Shown: positions 6,085 to 7,265 of the stretch, in pieces
Layout of the letters: each line of letters begins with the position of its first letter
Numbering within the stretch: position 1 is the first letter of the stretch
Origin: Nanobdellati archaeon
Lineage (GTDB): Archaea; EX4484-52; JAADEF01
DNA length: 7,265 nucleotides
Direction: 5' to 3'
NCBI GenBank assembly: GCA_015521505.1
Contig: WAOB01000022.1
Span: forward strand, 1 to 7,265
Translations under genes and position numbers: made by a program
The notes under the pieces: model-generated
Told to the model about the DNA's origin: nothing
The model's input: only the letters and a program-made list of their open reading frames with translations
Database searches by the model: none

Positions 6085-7265
6085 TTACATCTTATGTTCA
6101 AGATGTTCAAGTGCTCTTTTTAATAGAATCACGACCTCCTCATCAATCTCATTGTTTATGTTAATATTGAATGTTTTTGCTATCTCATATGCCTTTTCTA
6201 AGGATCTTTTCTGCAGATTATCTTTTATTGCATTACGAATTATGTTCTCTTTTGGGTTTGCATTTAGGAATTCTAACACACGCTTTATATGTTCTGGTTT
6301 AGAATCATCTATAAATAGATACCTTTTGTGTATATTTTCAATAAATTCTTCAGTTGGTTTTGAATCTATATTTATGTGCTTATGAAGTTCTTCTACTTCC
6401 CTCGATTTACTCCTCTCTATAAGCCTTCGTATATTTTTTGAATAGTTGTATGGATTATAGGTATGCCTGTTATTCCTTCAATATATTTTTTCTACATTGT
6501 TGCTCCATTCCTCTACAACACAAAGCCCATAATATAAATCTTGGACTTTTTCTTCTTCTAAATCTATTTTTATGTTTAAGGTATTGCAACCCGATAGATA
6601 TCTTTTAGTTTGTAACTATTTTTGACATTAGCATTCATATGAAGTAGTAATTCTTCAATCATTTCTTCTATATCTTCCAGAACCTCCTTATCAGGCATCA
6701 CTTTTGTTTTTTCATATATGTTAGCAATATATGGTATGGTTTGAAGGTAAACTTGTTTAACATACTATATTTTATTTGCTCTCTCGATGGATTCGCTTAT
6801 TTTCCTCTTATATGTTTCTTTTACTTCTTTATCTTTAATTACAACTTCATTCCCCGTTAGGTCTTTAATTATGCTTTTGTACTTTTCAAACCAAGAATAT
6901 TCTGTACCTTTTTCTAACAAATACGGCCCAACCTCTTTAACCACACCATCACTAATAGAGATGTTTGTTATTTCCATCCATGTATGTAATTCCTCTAACT
7001 AGAAGCTAGGACGGATTTTTAGAATATTTTTATATAATTCTTGAACTTCTTCATAGTCTATTTTTGGACGTATTTTTGTTATCTCATACAATTTTCCTGC
7101 CTCTATATAATTATTTTCGTTTAACAGAAAATCATATAAATCATTTAATTTTTTTCCTGTTAAATTTTATGGGATTCTTTGTTATCTTTGAATTATTCCA
7201 AGAGCTTCTGCTGTAGTATAGAGGGAAATGCTTCTCTACAATCTAGAATGCGATTTATATAGATA
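6085..7265 (-). pseudogene. Broken gene for a helical-repeat-like protein, 5' end off the contig
   Basis: I do not recognise the family. Joining three minus-strand frames gives about 390 residues of continuous, compositionally uniform protein ending at TAA 6087-6085. It is interrupted by TAA at 7195-7193, a one-base loss near 7163, TAG at 7001-6999, TAG at 6767-6765, a one-base loss near 6585 (A lost from a GCA-AAT junction), and TGA at 6480-6478. Protein-like sequence continues on both sides of every break: YRVA joins NTLNIKID, and ANKI joins YVKQVYLQ. The product is Lys/Glu/Ile-rich, soluble and predicted helical. A helix-turn-helix unit recurs (YEITKIRPKIDYEEV, YRVANTLNIKID, YEIAKTFNI), often with Asp-x-Glu-Val starting the second helix, suggesting a divergent alpha-solenoid. 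No start codon is in the window. Intact pieces at 6765-6977 and 6085-6279 should not be called as genes. Poor sequence at a contig end is an alternative to true gene decay. Confidence 0.75.

Noticed and set aside
6478..7195. Stop codon recoding (selenocysteine, pyrrolysine or an altered code) in the broken gene
   Set aside because: All three stop types occur together with two frameshifts, no selenocysteine hairpin is evident, and the intact genes use TAA, TAG and TGA as normal ends. Decay or sequencing error is simpler.
1..7265. CRISPR array, insertion sequence or prophage
   Set aside because: I saw no regularly spaced repeats, no transposase or integrase features and no flanking terminal inverted repeats. 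The Tn5 end at position 1 is a library artefact, not a resident transposon.

Overview
The window looks like one end of a contig from an AT-rich archaeon. The archaeal evidence is an archaeal-type ATP-dependent DNA ligase, an Ogg2-type 8-oxoguanine glycosylase, an archaeal RecJ/GAN-like DHH phosphoesterase, a tRNA-Ser gene without an encoded CCA, and several TATA-like boxes about 26-28 bp upstream of start codons, as expected for leaderless archaeal transcripts. A small-genome (DPANN-like) lineage is possible, but I cannot place it by eye.

Layout. Positions 1-20 match the Nextera/Tn5 transposase adapter end and are not genomic. A minus-strand gene for a long Glu/Lys-rich coiled-coil protein (21-1025) runs into this artefactual edge, so its C terminus is missing. 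It is divergent, across only 41 bp, from a plus-strand RecJ/GAN-like DHH-family gene (1067-2392). A minus-strand tRNA-Ser(CGA) gene follows (2467-2550), then the plus-strand DNA ligase gene (2701-4674). The ligase stop codon directly abuts the stop codon of a minus-strand operon read in the order small membrane protein (6052-5768), PrxQ/Bcp peroxiredoxin (5758-5294), Ogg2 glycosylase/lyase (5301-4675). The operon genes are 9 nt apart and 8 nt overlapping. Upstream of the operon, from 6085 to the right edge, is a broken minus-strand gene. Read through in three frames it gives one continuous helical protein interrupted by four stop codons of all three types and two single-base frameshifts.

How it fits together. 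The window is mostly genome maintenance. The DHH protein resembles the GINS-associated nuclease of the archaeal replisome, the ligase seals Okazaki-fragment and repair nicks, and Ogg2 starts repair of oxidised guanine. PrxQ, co-transcribed with Ogg2, would remove the peroxides that cause that damage, so the operon reads as an oxidative damage defence unit with an unknown membrane protein at its head. Points worth a second look are the roughly 90-residue expansion in the ligase DNA-binding domain, the peroxiredoxin's missing canonical resolving cysteine, the DHH-to-EHH change in the nuclease, and the decayed or mis-sequenced helical-repeat gene. I found no CRISPR array, insertion sequence, or clear new multi-gene system.
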